64,000 nt of DNA, taken from positions 1 through 64,000 of the forward strand of contig LSSL01000314.1 in assembly GCA_001953115.1 (NCBI GenBank), read 5' to 3'. The notes beneath the pieces are model-generated. The model saw only the letters and a program-made list of their open reading frames with translations, ran no database searches and was not told the DNA's origin. Shown here piece after piece: positions 53,601 through 64,000 of this stretch. Positions within the stretch are counted from its first letter, which is position 1. Each line of letters starts with the position of its first letter. This DNA is from Smittium mucronatum (taxonomy: Eukaryota > Kickxellomycota > Harpellomycetes > Harpellales > Legeriomycetaceae). A program made the translations under genes and the position numbers.

Positions 53601-54426
53601 GCATTCAAATTTCCCAATGGCTGGTTTCTTTACAGTATGTGCATATAATTTTACCCCCACTCCACAGCATGGCCACTTTTATATCGTTGACTACTATAAT
53701 ATAAGGTATTTCATTTTCATTTTCAATTATTATTTTTATACTTTTTGATGAGAATGAGTAGTATTTAGTATGTTTTAGGGCTGATATATCCAGTGCCTCT
53801 CCTATAACTTTTAAATTTCCATAGGCTTCTTTAGCTACGCCCAGATATTTAGTCCATTATAGGATGGTTTATTTATATATTTGTAATCATTGCTGTATAC
53901 TGATGTCTCCAGGAGTTCTATTTTTTCCTCATTGTATTTTATCTCTTTATATTTTACCGTTTCCATAATTTCTTTATCTTTAAATTTTAGGAATAAAATT
54001 TTTCTTCTGGCATCTATTTCAAAGATTGTCTGTATTTCATTGAATTTTTTCAGTATTTTTATAATGGAGATTTCGATGTCAATGTTAAATTCACCTAGTC
54101 TACGTCCGAGTTTGAATGGGGTACCCCGTCATGCACATGATAGTTTTATTTTTTGTTTTCTTTCCCAATATCATTTCTAATATAGATACAGGACTGTAGT
54201 TGTTAACAAGTTTGTTAATTTTTTTCCTGTCCGCACTGACACCTAATTGTGGATTAGGGCTGGTAGCAGCAACATTCGCCCAACTTGGGTCGGACGGTTG
54301 TTTGAAACTGTTTTTATTAGTTTCCATCGCTCTAGACTTGAGTGTTAGTTTGTTAGCTTGACTTAGTATATTTATCCGGTAAGAATTTAAACGTTTTTTA
54401 TTGGCAATTTTAATTACATTCCTCAA
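53601..54426 (-). pseudogene. LINE ORF1 (gag-like) remnant with broken zinc knuckle
   Basis: The frame at 54426-54100 contains PSDPSWANVAATSPNPQLG and breaks near 54105. It resumes in a shifted frame with LGEFNIDIEISIIKILKKF, RRKILFLKFKDKEIME and KIELLETSVYS. A CCHC zinc knuckle lies at 53643-53601: CTYCKETSHW is intact, but the interval to the last Cys spans 43 rather than 42 bases. A single-base insertion therefore puts a stop just before the fourth ligand. Such proteins bind the element RNA. Confidence 0.65.
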
Positions 54427-54430
54427 AGAA

Positions 54431-55026
54431 GAAAGAGATATTTTTTTTTATTTTGCTTTTTATAGGAGAAAAACCATTCTACCTCCAATAAAATTTGTAC
54501 GTTTTTCAATAAGAAACATTTTTTAATTCCAATTATTGAGCTCCCAATGATTTAATGCATTAAAAATGTTAGCTTTCCAAATTTGGAAATCAGTAAAAAC
54601 TCAATATGGAAATGTTTGCTCTCAAATATGAATTTATATTCAGCTAACCAATGATCATAGAAAACACGCTAATGTCTATTAATTTTCTTATATTGCCAAT
54701 AGAATAGCATTTTTTGCAATATCCAATTATTTTAGATATTATTTTTTGGGAAATGGCCAATTCGGGGAGAGCCAAAAAAAAAGTTGATTAGTGTTTTCAG
54801 GCTTCAAGAATCATCAATATTTCAGAGTTAATAGTTGCTGGATAGTTTGTGCCATACAAATCAAGGAAAATTAGCCAATTACCAATTAAGCTTATACTGG
54901 AATTTATATGATATCAATAGTGATGCTTTGGATTGTTTATTGAGTCGTGTTTTCGCTTTGGTATTCTGTAAACCAAAAGTACTAGAATTTGCAGAACTAA
55001 AGCTGCCTAATAGTGGTTTTGGTACA
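54431..55026. other. Intergenic region upstream of TAF2
   Basis: It lies between the 5' end of the decayed LINE and the TAF2 start codon. From 54835 the frame of TAF2 is open for 64 codons upstream of the chosen ATG and begins after a TAG at 54832-54834, with no earlier in-frame ATG. This could be untranslated leader or part of an upstream exon. Confidence 0.45.
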
Positions 55027-58000
55027 ATGCCTTTGTTTGCGATTAATCATCAAACTGCAACTCTGGACTTTGATTTTGATAACCGAACTGTTAAAGGAAT
55101 AACTGAGATTTTATTAGTGCCAAGAACCTCTCAATTAAGATATATTCATCTAAATTGTGAATGTCCCGTGATTCTTGCTGTCACTGTAAATGGCCTTTCG
55201 AGTAAATTTGTTAACAATAGGACCAAGGATCCACTGGAAGCTTCCAATCGATTATCTTTCAAATATGATTTAATAAAATCTACCGAATTAGAGATTGAGA
55301 TCCCAGAACAAATCGATCTGGTATTATCCCTAATCCCTTTTGAAAAATTTATCGTGATTATATAAATGTATTTTCTCTTCCATTTTAGTCTAATAACGTC
55401 GTCAATGATTCTTCTCATCCTGATTCAAGTAATGTGCTTCCACTGACTGTCAGAATTTGGTTCGATTTATCTGTGCAAGATTCAGGGATTGTTTACATAA
55501 GCGATTTGGATTCCGCCAACGTATTTATTCTATTTATTAGTTTATAACCCATTTTTCATTAATATTTCCCTATCTAGTCAACTCCAGTTTTTTACCTTGA
55601 ATCTAATACTCTTCCTGGGTTCTCAAGAAGATGGCTTCCGTGTTCAGATGAATTGTCTGAAAGAATGACTTGGGACCTTAGATTTATAGTCCCAACAGTA
55701 TTAAAAAGTTCTAAAGATCCCAATAATGGCTTTTATGATACCGTAGTTGTTTCCAGTGGTGAATTAGTGGGCCAGGTATTAAGATTTTTTTATTCTTCAA
55801 TTTTTAAAAATTCTAACATATTTGTATTTCAAATTCTATTTACAGGCTTTTCACCCAACATGCAAAACCAAAAAAATCTTTAATTATGTTCTTTCTGTTG
55901 CCACTCCTGCTTGTGCTATTACCTTTGCAGTCGGAGGTTTCGACGTCTGTATTCGTTTGGATCAAAATAAATTACAACAAGATAATTCTTCCAATATTCA
56001 GAAAACATCAGACAGTTCCGCCAATATTGATGATACTAATACTATAAATAAAGATGATGACATCGAAGCTGAGCAAAGTGTAGACAAACTATTCGGCGAT
56101 GATTTTAAAAGCGAGGATGAATTTCATAACAATGGTATTTTTATTTTTTATTATCCCCTTCAATTATTATTATTAACCATCTTACACCTATGCATGTTTT
56201 ATATGAATTTTAAACTTGAATTTTTTTATAGATTCAAAGCCCAAAGTAGATTCTCTATCAAGTATCGGGGGAATTTTCGCATTTGGAAATAAAGATTTTT
56301 TAGATGAAATAATAGAAACCACATCTTTTGTCTGTGATGTAATAATCTTTTATCCAACTCACTATCGATTTTTCTCAATACCTAGAATTTTAATTAAAGA
56401 AAAAATCTAACTACTTTTCATTTTAATATTTTGGCGGTCTTAATTAGGCTATTGAATTCTACAACGAATCTATAGGTCCTTATCCTTTCACTATGTACAA
56501 GATTGTTTTCATTGATGGTTTAAAACTTCCATTAATATCCGGAGCCTCAATCACGATTTCTAGGTATTTTCCTACATAGTATTAATATAATAGTTTTTTC
56601 TTATCTGTCTATTTTTTTTCATTTAGTTTTGATCTGCTCTACCCCAGAGATGCTATTGAACCTGCTTATGAATCCAGAAGAAAATTAAATTTAGAAATAG
56701 CTCACCAATGGTTTGGTGTGTATATAGTACCCGAAAAATGGTAATATATTTATTGAATTGCAATATTAACCATTGTGTCCTTTTTTTTAAAATATTTTCA
56801 ATTCAAAATTATTCTATCCAAATAATTCAAAACAATCCCATTTTATTGAAAAAAATCCATCAGGAGTGACCAGTGGCTAATGTGCGGGCTTTCAAGTTTT
56901 TTAGGGAGTTTATATCTCAAAAAAAATCTTGGTAAAAATGAGTATTTTTACAGATTAAAAAAGGTAGTTAATAAATAACTTTAATTTCTCTATTTTATAT
57001 TTAATTTCATCTTTGCATTGTCTATTTATTATTCACCTTTGTAGGATTTGTCTAGGTTATGTAATGCTGACGTGAATCAAAAGCCAATAAGCTACATAGA
57101 TCAGTCTTGTGCTTTAGATAATGATGAGTTGATGTTCATAATGCTTAAATCCCCAATTGTATTATATATGCTAGATAAGAGAATGGTTAAAAGGGGTGCT
57201 TCATTGGGGCTAATGAGGGTTATACCGAAAATTTTTGTTTCATCAATGAGTGGTGATTTAGGACTTTCTAACTCTCTCTCCACGAATTATTTTTTGAGGT
57301 TATGTAGAAAGGTTAGTGGCGTCAATTTGAAGGATTTCGCCGATCAATGGATATTCGGTACTGGGTGCCCTATTTTCAAGTTTTCTTACTCTTTTAACCG
57401 AAAAAAATTGGTTGTAGAGTTATCTATGATCCAAATATCCTCTAATTCTTTCTCATCAACTCAATATTCAAAGCCTCAAATATTTACTGTTAGTATACTC
57501 TTAAATTTTTTATTATTTATACCTCAATTTAACTAGCTTTCATTTACATTTCATAGGGGCAAATGACTGCTCGAGTTAGGGAAGCTGATGGCACGCCTTA
57601 CGAGCACGTACTTGATATATCTTCGAATCAGCAAAAGTTTGAAGTTCAATTTAATACTAAATACAAGAGAATTCGTCGCAACACAAAAAGATTCCATCTT
57701 AGACAGATGGCCGCTGCTGCTGAAGAAATTAATGCTAACGCAGAGCTATTAGGAAATTCTGCTGATATCGAAGATGAGGTCTATAGCAACATAGCTTTGT
57801 TTGGTGCTGAGAACGAAGAGGAAAAAAACAATTGGAGGGTGGTGGAGTGGGGTGAAGATGACGAAGAAAGCTTGATTAGTTCCACATTTGAATGGATTCG
57901 TATGGATTCCGATATGGAATGGGCTTGTATCATATATTTTGAACAGCCAGATTTTATGTGGGCAGCCCAGCTTCAAAAAGATAGAGACGTTGTTGCTCAA

Positions 58001-61000
58001 ATAGAAGTGATTCTCCAATTATTATAAAACTTTGGCAATTAATAGCTTTTTTCTATCGCTGAATCTTGATTTTTATGTATCATTTTTAGGCCGTAGAAGC
58101 TCTCGAAAACCTGCCATCATCTGCTGCATCAACCACACTAATGAGAACCATAATGGATGGCCGTGTGTACTACAGAGTCCGGGCCGAAGCTGCTTTAGCT
58201 CTATCAAAGGTTTTTTTTTTTCAATAATTAAGAATATCTTACTCGCCAAATTTTTATTTCATTATAAAATAATCTTGCTCAACTGATTTTTGATATATTT
58301 TTCTCCTTCTTCAGTTTGCAACCTCGGAGCTGGGGTGGATAGGTTTATATCATCTAGTTAAAATATATAAGAATAGATTCTGTCTTCCATTATCCTCTAA
58401 TGATCCAAATGACATACCCAATGGGGATGAAGAGGATATCGATGTGTCTCGGCTGCCAAAGAGAAATAATTTTAGTAACTTTAGTGAATATTTCACCCTC
58501 AAAGCCATAATAATGGCATTATCAAATATTACAAACGAAAAGGGAGAAATTCCAATATCTGTAAAAAACATACTTCTCAATGCGGCCAAGTATAATGATA
58601 ACGGGGAAAATCCGGTAAACACGCTAGTTATTTAGTTTATTCATTTTATATACTGTTATTTCAATCTAATCCTAAAAAATCTTCATTTTAATTATTCCAG
58701 TTTACCGATTGCTATTATGTGGCAGCTATCATTGACTCTCTTGGCAATATATCATCAAAGTCAATCGTCTTGTCCAGAATTTCTGGTGATTCTAGTTCTT
58801 TGGAGAAAGCTTATTTGGAAAGTTTGGAAATTTACAATATTATAGATCGATTCAGAAGGTTGGATGCTTTAGTTCCTTCCTACCAAAACGTCGTTACTAT
58901 TTCAGCGCTCAATGTAAAATTTCCACTTATCATATATTATCCTTTGCAACCTCTTCCCATATTTACAGATATCTGCTCATTTTAGTCTCTCCACAAGTTG
59001 TCTCTGGTATGCGGAAGCAGGCCAATCGTTGACCCCGCTTTTCCCATAGCGATGAGCTTGTCTACCAATTATCCTGGTGTAAGAGCTGCTGCTATAAATT
59101 TGATAATAACATTATATGGCATTAAGAATCAAAAAATGCTGGACTATTTATTTTTAATTTCAGCAAACGACCCAAACTCTTTTGTTTCCTCAAACGCTTC
59201 TTATTATTTGATTAAAATGATCACTTTCAAGATTATGGATAATGAGTCCAAATTTGAGGACAAATCCAACATTTCAAAGAAAACCCATTCCAGGTCGAAT
59301 TCATTCTCAAATAACCCTAATACACCTAAATTAGATATTAACCCTTCAAACATTGTTAGTTTCAATAATCAAATTTATGACACGAATTTCACAACAAAAA
59401 GACTGTTTTTATCTCTGGAATCTTTTATTAATGGATTTCAATTTAACACCTTTATCGAGGATGTACTGAACTCCACCCTTCAAGAACCATGTTTGGAAAT
59501 TTCCCATTGTCAATATTTGATCAAGTTAAGAGATTTGCTATTCGAAAAGCCTTATGTGATCCAAAAAAACAATTTAATTTCATTGAGCAATCCTTCAGCG
59601 TCTAATCCCACAAAAAAAAAACTTAAGATTAGGGTTACCAGTGTCCCTAAAAGTTCAGTTAAAAATCTTGACTTATCGCCAAAATTCGACTCCAAGAGTA
59701 ATCCTCGTGGTAAAAACGATGTTGGCCATCTTCCTATTTTATCTGAATTTGATGATGATCGAGAATTACCCAAACCCCACGTTAAAGACCTTGTCACAAA
59801 TAAAGGAAACCCTTTGTCCTCGAATGAATCTAAAAACCCTGCTTCGCCTATCAAAAGTTCTACAAGTATTTCTAATATCCCTTCTATCAAGCTTTTGGTG
59901 AAGACTACTAAAATTGATAACCCATCAGCAAATAATCGGAACTCTAATGCAAAGGAATCAGAGGATTCCCGGATACTTTCTCCGACCAGTGATCGCAACA
60001 CTAAAAATCATCTTGTTCCCGATACAACCAAGATTTCGAGCACTTCAAAATCCATTAATTCGGCTATTGAAGCTATTGTTGCTGAAGCTCCCCAAACTCT
60101 TGTTATTATAAAGGATAAAAATTCTAAAGTAAATTCCTCAATCAATGAAGGCGATAAGAGATCTTCAAAGATCCTTCCAGAAACTAAACCTATTTTAATT
60201 CCGACAGAAATCTCTAAAGAGGAGAATGAAAGAAGATCAGATCTCAAAAGAATGAAAAAAATCCTCAAAAAATTGGCTAACCACAAAAACTCTGGACCTT
60301 TTTTGCATCCGGTCGACCCTATAGCCGATGGTTGCCCAGATTATTTAGACCTCATAAAAAACCCAATTGATTTATCATCTATTTTGAAAAAGATCGAATC
60401 TTCCATTTACAAAAATTTTTCTCAGTTCGAGTTTGATATAAATTTATTGTTCTCCAATTGTTACTTATTCAACCCCTCTAATACACTAGTACATGAATTT
60501 GGCAAAAATCTGGAGGCCTATTACAAAAAGTTATTATTGGAATTTGGTAAAATCCAGCATAGTACTAAAAAATCCAAGATATCTTTAAAATCTGTAAATT
60601 TAAATTCTATTAAAGAAGAAAAATTAATGCCTGAGGTTACTTCAATTTCAGAACCTTTGCTTCCGCATAAACCTAGTATCGATCTAGTAGATGTGCCCAA
60701 GCAAATCAAATCGCCTATCACATTAGATCAAATAAAAAAAGCGTCCAATTCTAGTTCAATCTTGATAAAAAAAATAAAACTTACAGGCACAACCTTAAAA
60801 ACTCACGCAGGGTTAGTTAGTTTAGATTTTAAACCAGACAATTTATCATCGAAAAGTTTGCATACCGAAACTCTCAGCAGGCCTAGCCTTTCAAATATTC
60901 ACGAGATTATCGATGGTGATTTAAGTCCAAACGAAACTAGGAATTTATATGAGAATGTAGTATTAACAGATATTGAAAAAAAGGCATTGGCTAGAATTTT

Positions 61001-61856
61001 GAGAAAGTTGCAAACCCGTCCATTTGGACTCGAGTTCTTACAGCCAGTTGACCCTATTAAACAACAAGTTCCGAATTATTTTGAGGTCGTTAAGAAGCCT
61101 ATGGATTTAAGCACCATAGAAAACAAACTTGCTACTAACATGTATAAAACAAAAGAGATGTTTTTCGACGACGTAAAACTCATTGTTAAAAATTGTAATT
61201 TATTTAATCCTGAAGGCTCGTTTGTATACGAACAGGGCCGCCAAATGTTTTTATTATTCCAAAGCTTGTGGAAAAAAGAAATGAATCGTTTGAGCAGAAA
61301 TTCATCAATTTTAAATACCCCGTTTACACAATCTTCTCCCAGCTCAAATAATGTCACTGAAACTATGGTCTCTCACACAACTCCTGCTATTAAACTGAAT
61401 TTTAATCTCGGGTTAAAAACTCAGAATCCTAATAGTGGACAAAAAAAAAAGGATGTAATAACTGATTCCAAGGAATTCGTAAGCATTGCAGATATTAAAG
61501 ACCACCTTCCTCTCATGAATTATTCAAATCTAAAGAAGTGCAGATCTATCCTCACAAAATTACTCAGAAAACCTAATGCTGCCCCCTTCATAGCTCCTGT
61601 TGACCCTATCAAACTTGGGGTGCCAACATATTTTGACATAGTAAAACATCCTATGGACCTGGGTACCATCAAAAATCACCTGCAGTCAAGTGAATATTAC
61701 AAGTATGTATCTGATTATCTTTCAGACGTTCAGTTAGTGTTTGATAATTGCTTCTTATTTAATCCTAAAGATTCTTGGGTTTACGAATGGGGTAAAAAAA
61801 TGGAATCTAGTTTCCACGAATTGGTAAAAATGGAGGGTTGGATTGATTTGATATAA
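55027..61856 (+). CDS. TAF2: TFIID subunit 2 (TAF2) with three C-terminal bromodomains
   Basis: TAF2 is the TFIID subunit that contacts initiator DNA around the start site of RNA polymerase II genes. Fourteen exons join in consistent phase: 55027-55320, 55389-55520, 55578-55775, 55846-56134, 56232-56338, 56448-56563, 56627-56740, 56864-56963, 57045-57488, 57557-58006, 58090-58209, 58315-58614, 58701-58913 and 58986-61856. The product is about 1915 residues, longer than human or yeast TAF2. The first ~960 residues follow the TAF2 plan: an M1-aminopeptidase-like fold (TATLDFDFDNRTVKG; GPYPFTMYKIVFIDG; AHQWFGVYIVPEKWSDQW; EQPDFMWAAQLQKDRDVVAQ) and then HEAT-like repeats. A Ser/Lys/Asn-rich linker leads to bromodomains at about 1375-1475, 1619-1727 and 1803-1912. 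Each keeps the PVDPI ZA loop, the PxY motif and the acetyl-lysine-binding Asn (1455, 1700, 1885). The first in-frame ATG was chosen and has A at -3. For the last intron the AG at 58984-58985 keeps the frame; the AG at 58967-58968 does not. Confidence 0.92.
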
Positions 61857-62150
61857 TATTTATTCTTTATATAACTACCCTTTTGCATACTATTTCTTCA
61901 AACTTTCTTTCTCATACTTTGGTTACAGTTTCAATGAGCTACAATATTTTGTGAACAGATAATTGTATTCTAGACTTGTTATTTTTTGATTTATGTCTAG
62001 CAACTTTGTATTTCCAAGGCTTTCAATTTATATGAATTCAAATAAAAATTAATAGCCTTTCAAGGATGTGTTTTATCTGTTGATTCCTGTAAAAATTTCC
62101 AAATATCTTTATAATTGTTGAAGCGTTTTTTTATCAACCCAAGAATTTAA

Positions 62151-62181
<31 letters not shown>

Positions 62182-62309
62182 AAGAACACTCCCGAATATT
62201 ATGTATTAAAAACAAATGGGATATAGATGCTATCCGTTTATGTGTTATAATTAATCTTTATATAATAAAAAAACTGGTGACAAGAAATGATAAGAATTCC
62301 AAAAATAAG
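61857..62309. other. Convergent intergenic region between TAF2 and MEF1
   Basis: A 453-bp 3'-to-3' spacer, AT-rich, with an (AT)n tract at 62150-62181. It must hold the polyadenylation sites of both genes, but no single signal stands out. Confidence 0.6.
62150..62181. repeat. (AT)n microsatellite
   Basis: An alternating AT tract with one interruption, between the convergent TAF2 and MEF1 genes. Confidence 0.85.
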
Positions 62310-64000
62310 TTATTTTTCTGCAGCTTTAATTTTTTGGTACTCTTTTATCATCTCCTCTTGGATGTTTGGCAAAACAGGCGAGTGTCTGAGATAGTCCATT
62401 GAGAACTCACCTTTACCCTATTTTTCAAAAAATACAATGATTGATAAAGATGAAAAAAGTGGATAAGGCACATTAATAAAAGGAACATTATTTTTTTTTT
62501 TTTGAGGTAAAAGAGACATACTTGAGTTATTGAACGGAGTTCGGAAGAATAACCAAACATTTTGTTTAGCGAAACTTCGGCAGTTACTGAGGAATAGTCA
62601 TCTTGAACCTCAGAATCTACGATAACACCATTGCGTCTGTTAAGGGATCCAAGAACATTTCCCTAGATAAGAATTATTAATAAACGTGTTTTTATTAAAA
62701 AAATTAAATCAAATTTATGTTAAACATTTGACAAAAAGCTAAATGAGATTGTAATAAAAAGAATAGTTTATTCAAATATGTACCTGGAATTCAGTGGGGG
62801 TGGTTACGTCTACCTTCATCACCGGTTCGAGGATTTGGGGTTTAGCACCCTTAACAGCTATTAACACAAAGGTCCATTTTGTATAAAGGTCAAAGTGCTA
62901 TCAAGATGGATATTTTTTTATTAGAAGATAGAAATATTACCTTCTCTGAAAGCGTGGAAAACAGCTAATCTAAATGCCAATTCACTGGAATCTACAGAAT
63001 GAGCTAAACCATCATGGAGTTCAAGTCTAACGTTGACCATTGGATACCCACACAATGAACCTTGTGTTACTGCGTCTTGGAAGCCCTAATTGATGTTTAA
63101 ATAAAAACAAATATTTTGCTGATTAATAAATTTTTTTTTTAGATTATTACTGTGGACGAAATAATTATATTTCAACAGTGAATTTTCAAGGTTACATGGA
63201 GTATCAAATCAAAAAATACAAAAAAAAAAAAAAACTAACCTTTTCACATGCAGCCATGTATTGGGTAGGAATTTTACCTCCTACTACGTTGTTTAAGAAC
63301 TCGTTTTCGATTCCCCTATTATCCTCGTCAGAAATGGGCTCAATATAACCAATAACACGACCAAACTGACCAGCTCCTCCAGTTTGTTTCTTATGAGTGT
63401 AATTAAAATCTGATTTGGCGTTTATAGTTTCCCTATAAGCGACCAATGGTTTTCCAGTGGTGCATGAAACTCCGAATTCTCTTTCCAAACGAGAAACATA
63501 AATATCGAGATGCAATTCACCCATACCATATATGATAGTCTAAAGGTGTTTAAATCAGGGGTTTGAGAATAATGTTGATAAGAAATGGTGAAAATTGTAG
63601 AGCAAAAAAGAGGGATGTTAAAAATGATACCTCTTTACTTTCAGAGTCTACCTTGACTCTAAAAGTTGGATCTTCTTTCTGGAAACGGTTTAGAGCTCGA
63701 GAGAAGTTTGGAGAATTTTTAACTTTTGGAGTTAGTGAGAGCGAAATGACAGGCTCAGGGACGAATATACTAGACTAATAGTAGACATTAAAGAATAAGA
63801 TATTTCAGGGATGGTATTTAAAAATAAAAATAAAAGAAAAAAAAATACATACCATTGAGTAATTCAAAGATCCATCTGTGAAAGTATCACCAGATGCACA
63901 GTCAATTCCAAACAAGGCCACGATTTCCCCTGCGCCTGCTTGATCAATTTCTTCCATGGAGTTGCTATGCATTCTAACAAGTCTAGAAACCTTGATCTTT
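62310..64000 (-). CDS. MEF1: Mitochondrial elongation factor G, 3' part (partial)
   Basis: Mitochondrial EF-G1 is the GTPase that moves tRNA and mRNA through the mitochondrial ribosome. Seven exons are visible on the - strand: 64000-63853 (truncated by the window), 63774-63631, 63539-63240, 63085-62941, 62857-62784, 62662-62522 and 62417-62310. The six introns are 78-154 nt with consistent phases. The visible 353 residues cover domain II onward: [15 protein letters not shown] and [16 protein letters not shown], then [18 protein letters not shown] (domain III), [15 protein letters not shown] (domain IV) and [20 protein letters not shown] with [20 protein letters not shown] (domain V). [10 protein letters not shown] and the short C terminus after [10 protein letters not shown] match mitochondrial EFG1 better than cytosolic EF-2. 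The GTP-binding domain and any targeting peptide lie beyond 64000. The gene converges on TAF2. Confidence 0.95.

Larger units (their letters stand above)
49020..54430 (-). mobile_element. Decayed LINE-type (non-LTR) retrotransposon
   Basis: On the - strand, from 54430 downwards, the parts of a non-LTR retrotransposon appear in the expected order. These are an ORF1 with a CCHC zinc knuckle, an apurinic-type endonuclease, a reverse transcriptase and a C-terminal region. All are broken by stops and frameshifts, so the copy cannot be active. The length of about 5.4 kb is close to a full-length element. Its 5' end points at the TAF2 gene about 0.6 kb away. No clear poly-A tail or target-site duplication could be defined at the 49.0-kb end. 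The clade (Tad-like or other fungal LINE) is not resolved. Confidence 0.85.

Noticed and set aside
58969..58985. Acceptor AG at 58967-58968 for the last TAF2 intron
   Set aside because: It would shift the reading frame relative to the long last exon. The next AG (58984-58985) keeps phase 0 and the TAF2-like sequence.
59552..60286. Minus-strand frames of 149 and 92 codons opposite the TAF2 last exon
   Set aside because: They are antisense shadows of the TAF2 linker, which reads as the better protein on the + strand and joins three bromodomains.
1..64000. CRISPR arrays, bacterial operons, ribosome-binding sites
   Set aside because: Spliceosomal introns and eukaryotic gene families show this is nuclear eukaryotic DNA. 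No regularly spaced repeat array was seen.
62310..64000. Anaerobic rumen fungus (Neocallimastigomycota) as source
   Set aside because: The gene matches mitochondrial EF-G1. Those fungi have hydrogenosomes without a genome and would not be expected to keep it.

Overview
This window is nuclear DNA from a very AT-rich eukaryote, most likely an early-diverging (zygomycete-grade) fungus. The evidence is long AT-dominated stretches without genes, compact protein genes with many short GT-AG introns (57-154 nt), and four recognisable housekeeping genes. These are VPS8, cytosolic-type valyl-tRNA synthetase, a TAF2 with a bromodomain tail, and mitochondrial elongation factor G. An insect-gut fungus of the Harpellales type (Smittium and relatives) would fit, but that placement is a guess. 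A mitochondrial translation factor argues against the anaerobic rumen fungi, which are equally AT-rich.

Layout. Bases 1-16.7 kb are almost gene-free AT-rich DNA with one copy (about 2.43-3.27 kb) of a GC-richer dispersed repeat. VPS8 (six exons, + strand) lies at 16.7-22.4 kb and is followed by a cluster of perfect hairpins (22.66-23.35 kb). A 648-base assembly gap sits at 23.9-24.5 kb, and a second copy of the dispersed repeat at 25.68-26.49 kb. Another gene desert runs to 35.1 kb. Valyl-tRNA synthetase (two exons, - strand) occupies 35.1-38.4 kb. From 38.7 to 54.4 kb the DNA is accessory: a GC-richer block of decayed retroelement-like sequence (38.7-43.4 kb), a 3.3-kb foldback-like element with arms of about 850 bp (44.6-47.9 kb), and a decayed LINE-type retrotransposon on the - strand (49.0-54.4 kb). 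TAF2 (14 exons, + strand) runs from 55.0 to 61.9 kb. The 3' part of mitochondrial EF-G (seven exons visible, - strand) converges on it at 62.3-64.0 kb and continues beyond the window.

The four genes do not form one pathway. VPS8 acts in endosomal tethering, ValRS in tRNA charging, TAF2 in RNA polymerase II initiation and EF-G in mitochondrial translation. All exon junctions given were derived by eye from reading frame, GT-AG borders and family resemblance. The most interesting items are the TAF2 with three C-terminal bromodomains and a partly preserved zinc-peptidase motif, the paired dispersed repeats with a shared decayed protein, the long inverted-repeat element, and the hairpin cluster downstream of VPS8.
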